Below, in pieces: positions 56,162 to 64,000 of a stretch of DNA of 64,000 nt. Made by a program: the position numbers and the translations under genes. The notes beneath the pieces were generated by a model, which searched no databases, was not told the DNA's origin, and saw only the letters and a list, made by a program, of their open reading frames with translations. The stretch comes from Opitutaceae bacterium (GTDB taxonomy: Bacteria; Verrucomicrobiota; Verrucomicrobiia; Opitutales; Opitutaceae): NCBI GenBank assembly GCA_028284235.1, contig JANQSC010000008.1:1-64000 (forward strand). Reading direction: 5' to 3'. The stretch's first letter is position 1. Every line of letters begins with the position of its first letter.

Positions 56162-56518
56162 TCAATTGGAGCGCGTCAACGTCTCCAGATACTTCCAGAA
56201 CGAGGAATGCTGCTCGATCAGCTGCTCTTCGGAAATGGGAAGTTTGGTCCGGAAGATGAAGTCGGTCAGCGTATTCTTGTGCAGAATGCAGACCGTGTGC
56301 AACGTTATGCCGTTTCGCTCGAAATAAATCCGATAGTCGCCCGTGCGCAGTCGATACACGGTCTTCTTGCCGCGAGTGAAGCGGCCCAGCGGCTCCTTCG
56401 GATTCGCCAGTTGCGATTCCGAAAGCTGGCTAAGCGGGCTGATCACCTCGAGTTGCTCGAGCGTGTCGATCTTGCCGAGCTCGGCAAGGCACTGGTCGCT
56501 GAAGGTGACTTGGAACAT
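56162..56518 (-). CDS. RelE/YafQ-like toxin-type protein without antitoxin
   Basis: The start at 56518 (MFQVTFSDQCLAELGKID) matches the RelE fold; a longer frame to 56620 is unlikely. The 118-residue product has the core GKKTVYRLRTGDYRIYFERNG typical of RelE-superfamily mRNA interferases, and FIFRTKLPISEEQLIEQHSSFW at the C-terminus. No antitoxin gene lies beside it; instead it is one base upstream of pssA in the same direction. It may be an orphan toxin, or a domesticated member with a regulatory role. Confidence 0.8.
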   Translation of the reverse strand: MFQVTFSDQCLAELGKIDTLEQLEVISPLSQLSESQLANPKEPLGRFTRGKKTVYRLRTGDYRIYFERNGITLHTVCILHKNTLTDFIFRTKLPISEEQLIEQHSSFWKYLETLTRSN

Positions 56519-56613
56519 GATTTGAAACGCTGATCGAATCCTAGTTTTGAGCCGATTTAACAGCGGAATGCAATAGCGGACTCGGAGACTTTCGACCGAT
56601 GTCGACATCGCCC

Positions 56614-56653
56614 GGTTCAAAGATTGACAATGTTTGTATACTGTAGCGATATC
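56614..56653 (+). promoter_or_regulatory. Probable promoter/operator region of parDE
   Basis: A consensus TTGACA at 56624-56629 and a good -10-like TATACT at 56637-56642 lie just upstream of parD, but they are too close to work as a pair. Either TATACT works with a weak -35 or TTGACA works with GATATC at 56648. ParD operators usually overlap this zone. Confidence 0.4.
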
Positions 56654-56668
56654 TTTTCAAAAAGCGAC

Positions 56669-56929
56669 ATGCATATTTCACTGACAGACAACCTCGAAGC
56701 AGTGGTAAAGTCCAAGGTCGAGAGCGGCCTTTACAACAACGCGAGCGAAGTTATCCGCGATGCTCTGCGAATAATGCTCAAAACCGAAGAGGCGGAGAAA
56801 TCCGCTTACGCTGAGTTTAAGCGGCAGGTCTTGCTAGGCCATGCTCAAGCCACGCGCGGAGAATTCTCGAAGCTTACCCCTGAAGAAATCGCGGCGGGGG
56901 TACGCGAACGCAGTGGCGTACAGGATTGA
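56669..56929 (+). CDS. parD: ParD-family antitoxin
   Basis: The start at 56669 (MHISLTDNLEAVVKSKVESG) matches ParD/CopG antitoxins; 86 residues. The N-terminal ribbon-helix-helix (ISLTDNLEAVVKSKVESGLY, NNASEVIRDALRIM) binds DNA, and the acidic/helical tail (about 55-86) should wrap the toxin. It precedes parE with a 17-base overlap and is divergent from the RelE-like gene. Confidence 0.9.
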   Translation: MHISLTDNLEAVVKSKVESGLYNNASEVIRDALRIMLKTEEAEKSAYAEFKRQVLLGHAQATRGEFSKLTPEEIAAGVRERSGVQD

Positions 56930-57218
56930 GCTTACCAAGCTAGCCGCAGAGGATCTCGAACGCATTCTTCAATGGACGTTCGATCAATGGGGACCTGGTC
57001 AGTATTCAAAATACGAATCCCAACTACTTGCGGGATTCTCTTCTCTTGCCGATGATCCGGGTGGCTTGCTCAGCAAGTCGCGTAACGATCTTTACAAAGG
57101 CGCTTGGCTCTTTTCCGTTGGTGAACACTATCTTGTTTATTCTATATCTGAAGAAACAGTCATTATTGAGCGGATACTCTATCAGGGTATGGATCTTCCG
57201 CGTCGTCTAGAAGAGTGA
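56913..57218 (+). CDS. parE: ParE-family toxin
   Basis: The 101-residue product starts at GTG (56913, VAYRIELTKLAAEDLERI), inside the end of parD; a longer frame from 56841 reads antisense-like sequence and is not favoured. The ParE/RelE fold is seen in AEDLERILQWTFDQWG, LYKGAWLFSVGEHYLVYSI and the closing IIERILYQGMDLPRRL. ParE toxins act on DNA gyrase. With parD it forms a complete type II module. Confidence 0.9.
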   Translation: MAYRIELTKLAAEDLERILQWTFDQWGPGQYSKYESQLLAGFSSLADDPGGLLSKSRNDLYKGAWLFSVGEHYLVYSISEETVIIERILYQGMDLPRRLEE

Positions 57219-57225
57219 ATCTAAG

Positions 57226-57948
57226 TTAGAGCGGCTTGCTCAGCCGGCCTTGGTAGCTGCGGGCGAGCTCGATGTTCGCCTCCATCGCCCCTTCCGTGTT
57301 TTGGCTGCGCAGGAGCGGGGTGGGGTCGTCGTTGGCGATCAGGATGTCGAGGACTTCCATTTGCAGCAGATTAATGAGCAAAGCGCCTGCCATTGTCGAA
57401 GTGGGGCCGGCCGCCTGCTCGCGACCGGGAAGATCGACGACCGCGTCGCCCATGACTCCGCAGTTGTCCAGCGTGTAGTCTGCTACTTCATACAGCTTCT
57501 CGCCTGTCGCGTGAGTCGTTGCGACCTCTCGGGTCATGGCCATCGACGTCAGAGCGATCACGGTGAGGCCTTTCTCCTTGGCGTATTCCGCCACCTCGAT
57601 TGGAGAGCAGTTTTTGCCGGAATTCGAAATCACGATGATGAACTCGCCTTCCTTCAACCCGTGGTTGCGGTCGTAGCGAGCTGCCAGGGCCCTTCCGTAT
57701 CCGGGCAGGTTCTCGATGAAGCCGCCAGTGGTATCCAAAATCGCGCTCACGCAGACCAGCCCGCCGGCCCGCCCAACCATCTCGCGGCCGATAATCTCGG
57801 AATGCCCGCTGCCAAAGGTGTGGATCACGCCACCGGCCGCCACCGAGCGGGCGATGAGCGGGGCGAGCGTCTCTATAGTGGATTGATTCTGCGCGTACAC
57901 TCGCTCGAGGAGTGATAGGCTCGTTTTCAGGTAGCGTTCTTTGAGCAT
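57226..57948 (-). CDS. SIS-domain sugar-phosphate protein (UPF0309-like)
   Basis: The 240-residue product has one SIS domain with the phosphosugar-binding Ser blocks GVIHTFGSGHSEIIGREMVG and FIIVISNSGKNCSPIEVA, and the later GREQAAGPTSTMAGALL. UPF0309 proteins are thought to isomerise or bind amino-sugar phosphates; the substrate is unknown. The gene converges on parE with a 7-base gap. Confidence 0.88.
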   Translation of the reverse strand: MLKERYLKTSLSLLERVYAQNQSTIETLAPLIARSVAAGGVIHTFGSGHSEIIGREMVGRAGGLVCVSAILDTTGGFIENLPGYGRALAARYDRNHGLKEGEFIIVISNSGKNCSPIEVAEYAKEKGLTVIALTSMAMTREVATTHATGEKLYEVADYTLDNCGVMGDAVVDLPGREQAAGPTSTMAGALLINLLQMEVLDILIANDDPTPLLRSQNTEGAMEANIELARSYQGRLSKPL

Positions 57949-58097
57949 GGGCGTGGATTTGCGTTACAAAATTGAAAGGACTCGTGAAAGAGCGTCTTTT
58001 TCAGCTTTCTAAATTGCGATAGCCTATCGTATTTGCAATAAGCCAATTCCAGTACCCCGCTCCCTTCGCACGCTTTGTTCAACAACCGACAAGACAA

Positions 58098-59072
58098 ATG
58101 ACAGACACCACAGTCACCAGCCAACTGGACCAGCTAAAGCAATTCACCACGGTCGTCGCCGACACCGGGGATTTCCAGACCATCAAGGAGTTCGCCCCGC
58201 AAGACGCGACTACCAATCCTACTTTGATCCTGAAAGCGGTCGAAAAAGACGAATACGCGAGCTTGGCGGACAAGGCCGTAGCCGCTTGTCGAGACAGCGG
58301 TTTGTCGGGACAAGCCTTGGTTGACGCCGTCGCCAACGAACTGCTCGTCTTGTTCGGTATCGAAATTTTGAATATAATCCCGGGTCGTGTTTCGACCGAA
58401 GTAGACGCCCGGCTTTCCTACGACACGGAAGGCACCATCGCTAAGGCTCGCGAGATCATCGAGCTCTATCGGTCAAAGGGAATCGACTCGGATCGCGTGC
58501 TGATCAAAATCGCTTCCACCTGGGAAGGGATCAACGCCGCCAAAGAACTGGAAAAGGAAGGTATCCATTGCAATCTTACACTTCTTTTTTCGCTCGCCCA
58601 AGCCGTGCACTGCGCCGAATCTGGAATTACATTGATTTCCCCGTTTGTGGGGCGAATCATGGACTGGTTCAAGGCGAAAACGGGGCAGGAATACGTGCCG
58701 CAAGAGGATCCGGGCGTACTCTCCGTCCAGGGGATCTACAATTATTATAAGAAATTTGGATACAAAACCGAGGTTATGGGCGCGAGCTTCCGAAACAAAG
58801 GGGAGATTGTCGAACTGGCGGGATGCGACTTGCTGACAATCTCGCCGGGCCTGCTGTCCGAATTGCAGTCAAGTTCGGATCCGGTGGAGCAGAAATTGAG
58901 CGTCGAATCGGCCCAGGCGATGAATATCGAGCGAATCGAGATCACCGAAAAATCGTTTCGGTGGATGATGAGCGAAGACGCCATGGCCACCGAAAAGACA
59001 GCGGAAGGCATCCGCAATTTCGCGGTCGATATCCGAAAACTGGAGACGATGATTCAAGGGCTGACCGCCTAG
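58098..59072 (+). CDS. tal: Transaldolase
   Basis: The 324-residue product follows the TalB type: [29 protein letters not shown], the Schiff-base Lys in [13 protein letters not shown], and [23 protein letters not shown]. It exchanges dihydroxyacetone units between sugar phosphates in the pentose phosphate pathway. It is a single gene on the plus strand, divergent from the SIS gene. Confidence 0.97.
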   Translation: MTDTTVTSQLDQLKQFTTVVADTGDFQTIKEFAPQDATTNPTLILKAVEKDEYASLADKAVAACRDSGLSGQALVDAVANELLVLFGIEILNIIPGRVSTEVDARLSYDTEGTIAKAREIIELYRSKGIDSDRVLIKIASTWEGINAAKELEKEGIHCNLTLLFSLAQAVHCAESGITLISPFVGRIMDWFKAKTGQEYVPQEDPGVLSVQGIYNYYKKFGYKTEVMGASFRNKGEIVELAGCDLLTISPGLLSELQSSSDPVEQKLSVESAQAMNIERIEITEKSFRWMMSEDAMATEKTAEGIRNFAVDIRKLETMIQGLTA

Positions 59073-59090
59073 CTTTGCGAAAGTTGGAAA

Positions 59091-59211
59091 TGTAGGGCCG
59101 GCGCTTGCGCCGCGCCGCGGGTTCAACCAGAAGTTCAACCTACGCGGCACTTCGCCATTCGACAAAGCTCATGGCCCTGAGGCTCTCGAACGGGCAAGCG
59201 AAGGCCCTACG
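59091..59211. repeat. Intergenic palindromic repeat, copy B
   Basis: The unit begins TGTAGGGCCGGCGCTTGCGC and ends AAGCGAAGGCCCTACG. It shares the central CCTACGCGGCACTTCGC with copy A at 42097-42177 but carries about 40 extra bases before its right end. It lies between converging tal and the tRNA nucleotidyltransferase gene. Confidence 0.8.
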
Positions 59212-59269
59212 AAAAAGCCGATACAGTATTGAAGTATCGAAAAGCCTCTTAGCTTTTGGAGAATCAGTT

Positions 59270-60694
59270 CTAGATAAGCCCCTGGGAGCGGGCCCATTCC
59301 AAGCCGCCTTCGGCGTCGGTAAAGGCTCCGTCCAGTTGCGCTTCGAACGCCTGGTCGAGGATCGTCTTGAATCCAGGTCCGGGCGTGCGCCCGATGTCGA
59401 TCAGGTGTCTCCCGAGGAGGATCGGTTGCGGGGCGGCGTCTTTGAGAGCGAGCGTTTCGATCCTCGTTCGAAAGTCGCTCAGCCGGTTGTGCTGAGCTTC
59501 GGATACGCGGGGAGGACGGCCGAGATGGTCTGACATCATAACGTGGTACAGCTCGTTGGCGGTCGCCGGATGGAGACGATTGGAAAGGCGGCGGAGGCTG
59601 GTGTCCGAGGGGTAGCCGTCCCCGAAGGAGTTGAGGTAGTGGTGGTTTTCCGCGAGCGCTTTGACTTTGATCGCGATCCACTCGGGCGTGCCGATTCGGT
59701 CGAGCAATTGGGCGGAAAGCCAACCGCTGTCTTGATCGTGACCGGGGCTGATCCAGCGCAGCTCTCCGTTCTTCTCCGCCAGGCGCGTTCGGCGGGCTTT
59801 CCCGAGGTCGTGACAGAGGACGCCGAACATCAGGACGACTCTTTGAGCGCCGTCATACCGGGGCCACTCGTCGGATTGAACCAGCGCGTCGATACAGTGT
59901 AGCGTATGTGTGAATACATCTCCCTCGGGGTGCCATTCGGGATCTTGCGGGAGGCGAAGCAAGGCGTTCAGTTCGGGAAAGAAAACGATCCAGCCGCTGT
60001 CTCGCAACGCCGCCATGCCTTTAGCCGGGTGGGTAGATTTCGTGGCCCATTTCTCCCATTCGCCCCAGACGCGCTCGATCGCCAGCGTGGCGAACTCGCG
60101 TTTCATCGAACGGCAGGCGGCCGCGGTCTCGGGGGCCAGGACCATCCCGAATCGTCCGGCGAACTGGACGGCTCGCAATGCCCGCAGCGGATCTTCGGAG
60201 AACGCTTCGCTTACGTGGCGTAGAACGCCGTTTTTGAGATCGTCTACGCCACCGAAGTGGTCGACGATTTCCTCGGTTTCGGGATCGTACTGGAGGGCGT
60301 TGATAGTGAAGTCCCGGCGTTTTAGAGCGGTTTTCGGGTCGAGATGGATATCGGTATGAACCTGGAAGCCGCGGTGGCCGGTTCCCGATTTAGATTCGGT
60401 TCTCGGGACAGAAAAATCGTATTCGGATCCGCCGCTCCAGAGCTTCACAACCGCGAACGATCGCCCGACCAGATCGGTTTTTCCGATCGCTTTGAGAGCC
60501 TCCGCGATTGCGTCGAGCTCCAAGCCGTAGACCTCCACGTCGAAATCGTGTGGTTCGATTTCGAGGAGCGCGTCCCGCACGCAACCGCCCACGAGGCGGC
60601 ATTCCCCGCCTTTTTCGTGGATCAGGGCGATCGCGTTTCGGAGTCGATCCGGTATTGCGATCGGAAATCGCGTGCGTTGCGCGGGATTCGGCAT
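59270..60694 (-). CDS. cca: CCA-type tRNA nucleotidyltransferase with HD domain
   Basis: I use the ATG at 60694 (MPNPAQRTRFPIAI), which clears the upstream gene; the frame is open to 60766. The 474-residue product has the class II nucleotidyltransferase head (RLVGGCVRDALLEIEPHDFDVEVYG), RRDFTINAL, and EDPLRALRAVQFAGRF. A C-terminal HD phosphohydrolase region follows (HTLHCIDAL, LCHDLGKARRT). It adds or repairs the 3' CCA of tRNA. Whether it adds the full CCA or only A or CC cannot be told here. The tRNA-Gly in the window already encodes CCA. Confidence 0.92.
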   Translation of the reverse strand: MPNPAQRTRFPIAIPDRLRNAIALIHEKGGECRLVGGCVRDALLEIEPHDFDVEVYGLELDAIAEALKAIGKTDLVGRSFAVVKLWSGGSEYDFSVPRTESKSGTGHRGFQVHTDIHLDPKTALKRRDFTINALQYDPETEEIVDHFGGVDDLKNGVLRHVSEAFSEDPLRALRAVQFAGRFGMVLAPETAAACRSMKREFATLAIERVWGEWEKWATKSTHPAKGMAALRDSGWIVFFPELNALLRLPQDPEWHPEGDVFTHTLHCIDALVQSDEWPRYDGAQRVVLMFGVLCHDLGKARRTRLAEKNGELRWISPGHDQDSGWLSAQLLDRIGTPEWIAIKVKALAENHHYLNSFGDGYPSDTSLRRLSNRLHPATANELYHVMMSDHLGRPPRVSEAQHNRLSDFRTRIETLALKDAAPQPILLGRHLIDIGRTPGPGFKTILDQAFEAQLDGAFTDAEGGLEWARSQGLI

Positions 60695-60701
60695 AAACGG
60701 G

Positions 60702-61070
60702 TCAGTCCGCCTTCTTTGCGGGAAAAAGGAGGAGGACCCAACCGGCGATGAATGCGAGGCCTCCAAGCGGGGTGATGGGGCCGAGAACGCCCCATCCGGT
60801 CAAAGCCAGTCCGTAGAGCGAGCCGGAGAACAGGAGAATCCCAGCGAGCCAAAGGCGCATCGCCCAACGCGCGTGGGCGATCGGGCGAATCCCGTCGATC
60901 GCGGCCGCGAAATAGATGGCGACCGCGTGGACCAGGTGATAGAGGACCGCGGTTTTCCATGTCTCCGTCGATCCGTTGTTTTCGAGAATCCCCTCGAGAC
61001 CGTGGGCGCCGAAGGCCCCCAGTCCGATGCCGATCGCGGCCATCGCCGCCGCTGTCTTCTGCATATTCAT
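60702..61070 (-). CDS. DUF423 small membrane protein
   Basis: The 122-residue product has four hydrophobic helices and the family features GIGLGAFGAHGLEGIL, TAVLYHLVHAVAIYF and PITPLGGLAFIAGWVLL. Function is unknown. It precedes the tRNA nucleotidyltransferase gene by 7 bases on the same strand and probably shares a transcript. Confidence 0.93.
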   Translation of the reverse strand: MNMQKTAAAMAAIGIGLGAFGAHGLEGILENNGSTETWKTAVLYHLVHAVAIYFAAAIDGIRPIAHARWAMRLWLAGILLFSGSLYGLALTGWGVLGPITPLGGLAFIAGWVLLLFPAKKAD

Positions 61071-61275
61071 GGCTCCAGATTCTCCGCTCCGGGCGGTTTA
61101 ATCTAGTAAATTGTCGCCAGAACGATCGAGTTTTCGTAGGTTGTGCATCTTGAAACGCATTTGGCGCGAACAAATCTTGCATATTGAGAGTCACTGTGAA
61201 GTCGGCCCGTTGCTCTCCGAACGAGGGCTTTTCCTTGATTTCGGGCCCAGACTCAATCAAACGAAACTGACTGTT

Positions 61276-61956
61276 ATGAAACTACGAATCGCTCTTATCG
61301 GAGCTCTCGCTTTGAGCTCGTTCACTCTCGCCCAGTCTCAGGACTACACTCTCGAGCTCGATCTCGAGTTTAACACCAAATACGTGTTCCGCGGCGCCCA
61401 GCTCGCCGACAATGTGTTCCATCCGTCCATCGAGTTCGGCAAAGACGATTTCTACGCCGGGCTTTGGGCCGCGCAGCCGATCGAAAACCGCGGCTTTCCA
61501 GAGCTGTGGGGCGACGAAATCGACTTTTACGCCGGCCAGGGCTGGGTAGTCGGGGACAACACGAGCGTGGACGTCGGCGCCGCTTATTATTACTTCCCGG
61601 ACGGCGACAGTCGATTCGAACCCTACCTCGGCGTCACTCGCGAGATTAAGGGTGTCGCCGCTTCGCTTTATTTGTACCGGGACTTCGATATCGACGTGAC
61701 TACTACCGAAGGGTCGGCGATTTATACGATTCCGGTCGGCCCGCTCCCCAATCTGGAGATCGGGGCCCACTTCGGGCTGGTCAACGTCGACAACGTGGGC
61801 AAGTACCTCTATTACGGAGCGGACGCGATTCTTCCCTTCGAATTGAGTAACAACGCGGTCTTCTCGATCGGGGCCCACTATTCCGACAGCGAGCAAGGCT
61901 CACCGACACCTCAAGCGCACTTTCACGGGTCGGCTTCGATTCGGATGGGATTTTAG
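61276..61956 (+). CDS. TorF-family putative porin
   Basis: The start at 61276 (MKLRIALIGALALSSFTLAQS) gives a clear signal peptide cleaved near residue 21; the frame is open upstream but without signal features. The 226-residue product is a series of beta strands: DLEFNTKYVFRGAQLADNVFHPSIEFG is the family block, DEIDFYAGQGWVVG and FEPYLGVTREI follow, and it ends in an aromatic (RMGF) for outer-membrane insertion. A small outer-membrane barrel of unknown specificity. Confidence 0.88.
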   Translation: MKLRIALIGALALSSFTLAQSQDYTLELDLEFNTKYVFRGAQLADNVFHPSIEFGKDDFYAGLWAAQPIENRGFPELWGDEIDFYAGQGWVVGDNTSVDVGAAYYYFPDGDSRFEPYLGVTREIKGVAASLYLYRDFDIDVTTTEGSAIYTIPVGPLPNLEIGAHFGLVNVDNVGKYLYYGADAILPFELSNNAVFSIGAHYSDSEQGSPTPQAHFHGSASIRMGF

Positions 61957-62012
61957 TGATTCCTAGTCGGGGAAGCGCGTTTCTCCGCAGCCCAAAAAAA
62001 CTCGCAAAATCA

Positions 62013-62040
62013 TTGACATGCCTTCGCGAGGGGGTAGGAG
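62013..62040 (+). promoter_or_regulatory. Possible promoter of rplM-rpsI
   Basis: A perfect TTGACA at 62013-62018 is followed after 16 bases by TAGGAG (62035-62040), a weak -10. The site lies 25 bases upstream of the rplM start. The -10 match is poor, so this is tentative. Confidence 0.35.
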
Positions 62041-62064
62041 TTTTCCTCTTTTTCTCGAAATCCG

Positions 62065-62493
62065 ATGAAAACATTTCTCGCCAAAAAGGAAACCGTGAAA
62101 CGCGATTGGGTCATCGTCGACGCCAAGGACCAAGTCCTGGGCCGCCTGGCTGTCAAAATCGCAAACCTGCTTCGCGGCCGGGACAAGCCCACCTACACGC
62201 CACACGTTGACACCGGAAACTTCGTCGTAGTCATCAACGCCGACAAAATCGTTCTCACCGGAAAGAAAGAAGAGCAGAAGAAGTACATGTTCTACAGCGG
62301 CTATGTAGGAGGCGAAAAGTACCTCAGCGTCGCCCAGATGCAGGAACGGCGCCCCGACTTCGTCGTCAAGCACGCGGTCAAGGGAATGCTCCCCAAAAAC
62401 CGGCTCGCCCGGAAAATGCTCACCAAGCTCAAGGTTTTCGCCGGCGAGGAGCATCCGCACGAAGCCCAGCAGCCCAAGCCAGTTTCACTTTAA
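62065..62493 (+). CDS. rplM: 50S ribosomal protein L13
   Basis: The 142-residue product matches L13: [41 protein letters not shown] and [22 protein letters not shown]. It is followed by rpsI after 15 bases, the conserved L13-S9 operon. Confidence 0.98.
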   Translation: MKTFLAKKETVKRDWVIVDAKDQVLGRLAVKIANLLRGRDKPTYTPHVDTGNFVVVINADKIVLTGKKEEQKKYMFYSGYVGGEKYLSVAQMQERRPDFVVKHAVKGMLPKNRLARKMLTKLKVFAGEEHPHEAQQPKPVSL

Positions 62494-62508
62494 TAACGCT
62501 CACCCAAA

Positions 62509-62907
62509 ATGGCAGACTCTAACAGCGTATATCTCGGAACCGGACGCCGCAAAACGGCCGTCGCCCGGATTCGCCTCACCGAAGGCACCGGCAAGGTCCT
62601 CATCAACGGAAAATCCAAAGAAGACTTCTTTTCGCACGAGAACTTCTCTCGGGCGGCCCTCCTCCCCTTCGCCACGATCGAAGCCAAAGACAAGTTCGAC
62701 GTGAACGCGAGCGTCCACGGCGGTGGCGACAGCGGTCAAGCTGGAGCCTTGGCTCACGGCATCGCTCGCGCTTTGCTCAAGTTCGACTTGGAACTGCGAA
62801 CGCAGTTGAAACAAGCCGGCCACCTGACTCGCGACCCTCGAATGAAGGAACGCAAGAAGGCGGGACAACCAGGGGCGCGCAAGAAATTCCAGTTCTCGAA
62901 GCGCTAA
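62509..62907 (+). CDS. rpsI: 30S ribosomal protein S9
   Basis: The 132-residue product matches S9: GTGRRKTAVARIRLTEGTGK, VHGGGDSGQAGALAHGIARAL and the basic tail ending KKFQFSKR that reaches the ribosomal P site. Second gene of the rplM-rpsI pair. Confidence 0.98.
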   Translation: MADSNSVYLGTGRRKTAVARIRLTEGTGKVLINGKSKEDFFSHENFSRAALLPFATIEAKDKFDVNASVHGGGDSGQAGALAHGIARALLKFDLELRTQLKQAGHLTRDPRMKERKKAGQPGARKKFQFSKR

Positions 62908-62933
62908 GCCAACTCAAAAGACTTTTTCGACAA

Positions 62934-62970
62934 GGCCCTCTCTGGTTTCACCACCACAGGGGGTCTTTTT
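62934..62970 (+). terminator. Terminator after rplM-rpsI
   Basis: A 12-bp stem with one mismatch and two G-U pairs (62934-62945 with 62954-62965) is followed by five T residues. It ends the ribosomal operon before argC. Confidence 0.8.
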
Positions 62971-63078
62971 GTTTTCATATAACAGTGATTCCTCAATAAC
63001 CTCTCTAAACCGCGATCCACGCAGGGAAACCCAGCTGCCGATCGCTCAAAATAAAGCCCTTTCAACCATCAACACGCA

Positions 63079-64000
63079 ATGAACACGGCAATAGTAGGCG
63101 CATCCGGATACGGCGGGGAAGTCCTCGTCAAACTCCTAGCCGCTCACCCGAAAGCGAATCTCGTGGCAGTCACCTCGAGAAGCGAAGTCGGGAAGAGCGT
63201 TAGCGAAGTCATGCCCGAACTGCGCGGCTCGCTCGACGATCTCGTGTTCTCCTCGTCCGACCCCGAAACGCTTGCCGTCCGGGAAGACATCGAATGCGCG
63301 TTTCTCGCCGTGCCCCACGGAGCCGCCGCCACCTTCGCCGCGCCCTTGGTCGCCTCCGGAAAGAAAGTGATCGACTGCAGCGCGGATTTTAGAATCGCGA
63401 ATCCCGCCACCTACGAAGAATTCTACGGCCAAGCCCATCCGGATCCGGATCTGCTGCAACACGCCACCTACGTTCTCCCGGAAATCGCCGAGCCCGGTTG
63501 GGAGTCGAAGAAGCTATTCGCCTGCCCCGGCTGCTACCCGACCAGCATTCTCGTCCCGCTCTTCCCATTGATTCAGAATAAAGTGATCGGCGTCGACCAT
63601 ATCGTGGCCAACTCCTTCAGCGGTACCAGCGGCGCCGGCAAGCAGTCGAAACTCGCCTTCTCCTACTGCGAAGTCAACGAAAGCGCCAAAGCCTACGGGA
63701 TCCCGAAGCACCGGCACTTGTCCGAAATCGAAGAGCAGCTCGGCCGAGCCGGGCAGGGAGAAGTGATCATTCAGTTCAACCCGCATCTCGCCCCTATGAA
63801 CCGGGGAATCATAACTACGATCACCGCGCCAGCGGGCGATTCGACCACCGAGGATCTCTACGCCGCCTGGAATGAAGTCTACGCGGATCGGCCCTTCGTC
63901 CATATCCTCGATTCGGATACACGGCCCGAATCGAAGTACACAGTGGGAACCAATCGGGTCGATATTTCCGCGATCAAAGACTCCAGAACCGGCAACTTCG
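63079..64000 (+). CDS. argC: N-acetyl-gamma-glutamyl-phosphate reductase, 3' end beyond the window
   Basis: The frame opens at ATG 63079 (MNTAIVGASGYGGEVLVKLL) and stays open to the right edge, giving 307 codons. The NADP-binding GASGYGG loop, the catalytic Cys in FACPGCYPTSIL and the block SFSGTSGAGKQSKL identify ArgC of arginine biosynthesis, which reduces N-acetylglutamyl phosphate to the semialdehyde. The C-terminus is missing only because the window ends. Confidence 0.96.
   Translation, partial: MNTAIVGASGYGGEVLVKLLAAHPKANLVAVTSRSEVGKSVSEVMPELRGSLDDLVFSSSDPETLAVREDIECAFLAVPHGAAATFAAPLVASGKKVIDCSADFRIANPATYEEFYGQAHPDPDLLQHATYVLPEIAEPGWESKKLFACPGCYPTSILVPLFPLIQNKVIGVDHIVANSFSGTSGAGKQSKLAFSYCEVNESAKAYGIPKHRHLSEIEEQLGRAGQGEVIIQFNPHLAPMNRGIITTITAPAGDSTTEDLYAAWNEVYADRPFVHILDSDTRPESKYTVGTNRVDISAIKDSRTGNF

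Overview
The window looks like a chromosomal segment of a marine-type Verrucomicrobiota, most likely the Opitutales/Puniceicoccales side. The main clues are a secreted Ig-like protein at the left edge with a C-terminal domain typical of Opitutales, several lineage-restricted proteins, and GC-rich core genes with strong codon bias. The assignment is an inference from protein style; no rRNA gene is present to test it.

Layout. 1-927: the 5' part of a secreted Ig-domain protein that runs off the left edge. 974-3819: a tightly overlapping four-gene unit (DUF3570 outer-membrane barrel, ApbE-type flavin transferase, TlpA-type thioredoxin, DUF4266 lipoprotein). The barrel carries a perfect ApbE flavinylation motif, so I read the unit as an extracytoplasmic flavin/redox module. 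4069-8311: a gamma-glutamylcyclotransferase-like gene, a DUF3127 protein with an SSB-like tail, an unknown anchored repeat protein, and hflKC. 8771: tRNA-Gly(TCC).

8909-28324 is a surface-polysaccharide locus. It opens with GC-rich gmd and an epimerase and then switches abruptly to AT-rich DNA: a second gmd, an MBOAT/AlgX-like O-acetylation pair, and a long minus-strand gene run of methyltransferases, glycosyltransferases, a membrane protein, a sulfotransferase fused to a regular coiled coil, and a Wzm/Wzt ABC exporter. The genes fit export of an O-antigen-like glycan by the ABC pathway. The sulfotransferase with its nine-heptad-repeat rod, placed directly after wzt, is a candidate chain terminator and length ruler.

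28403-35395 is the complete F1Fo ATP synthase operon (atpB-E-F-H-A-G-D-C), with two notable features: a hairpin plus T-tract between atpE and atpF, and a 448-bp cassette between atpA and atpG made only of 35-bp imperfect inverted repeats and a GxxExxY gene that exactly fills the space between them.

35650-64000 is mostly housekeeping: trmB, phoBR, mnmG, mnmE, recA, a glutaredoxin, gltB, an unusually short uvrC, cinA-moaA, dnaN, a RelE-like gene coupled to pssA, parDE, a SIS-domain gene, transaldolase, a CCA-type tRNA nucleotidyltransferase, DUF423, a TorF-family porin, rplM-rpsI, and argC running off the right edge. Intergenic palindromic repeats occur near 42.1-42.4 kb, 52.9 kb and 59.1 kb.
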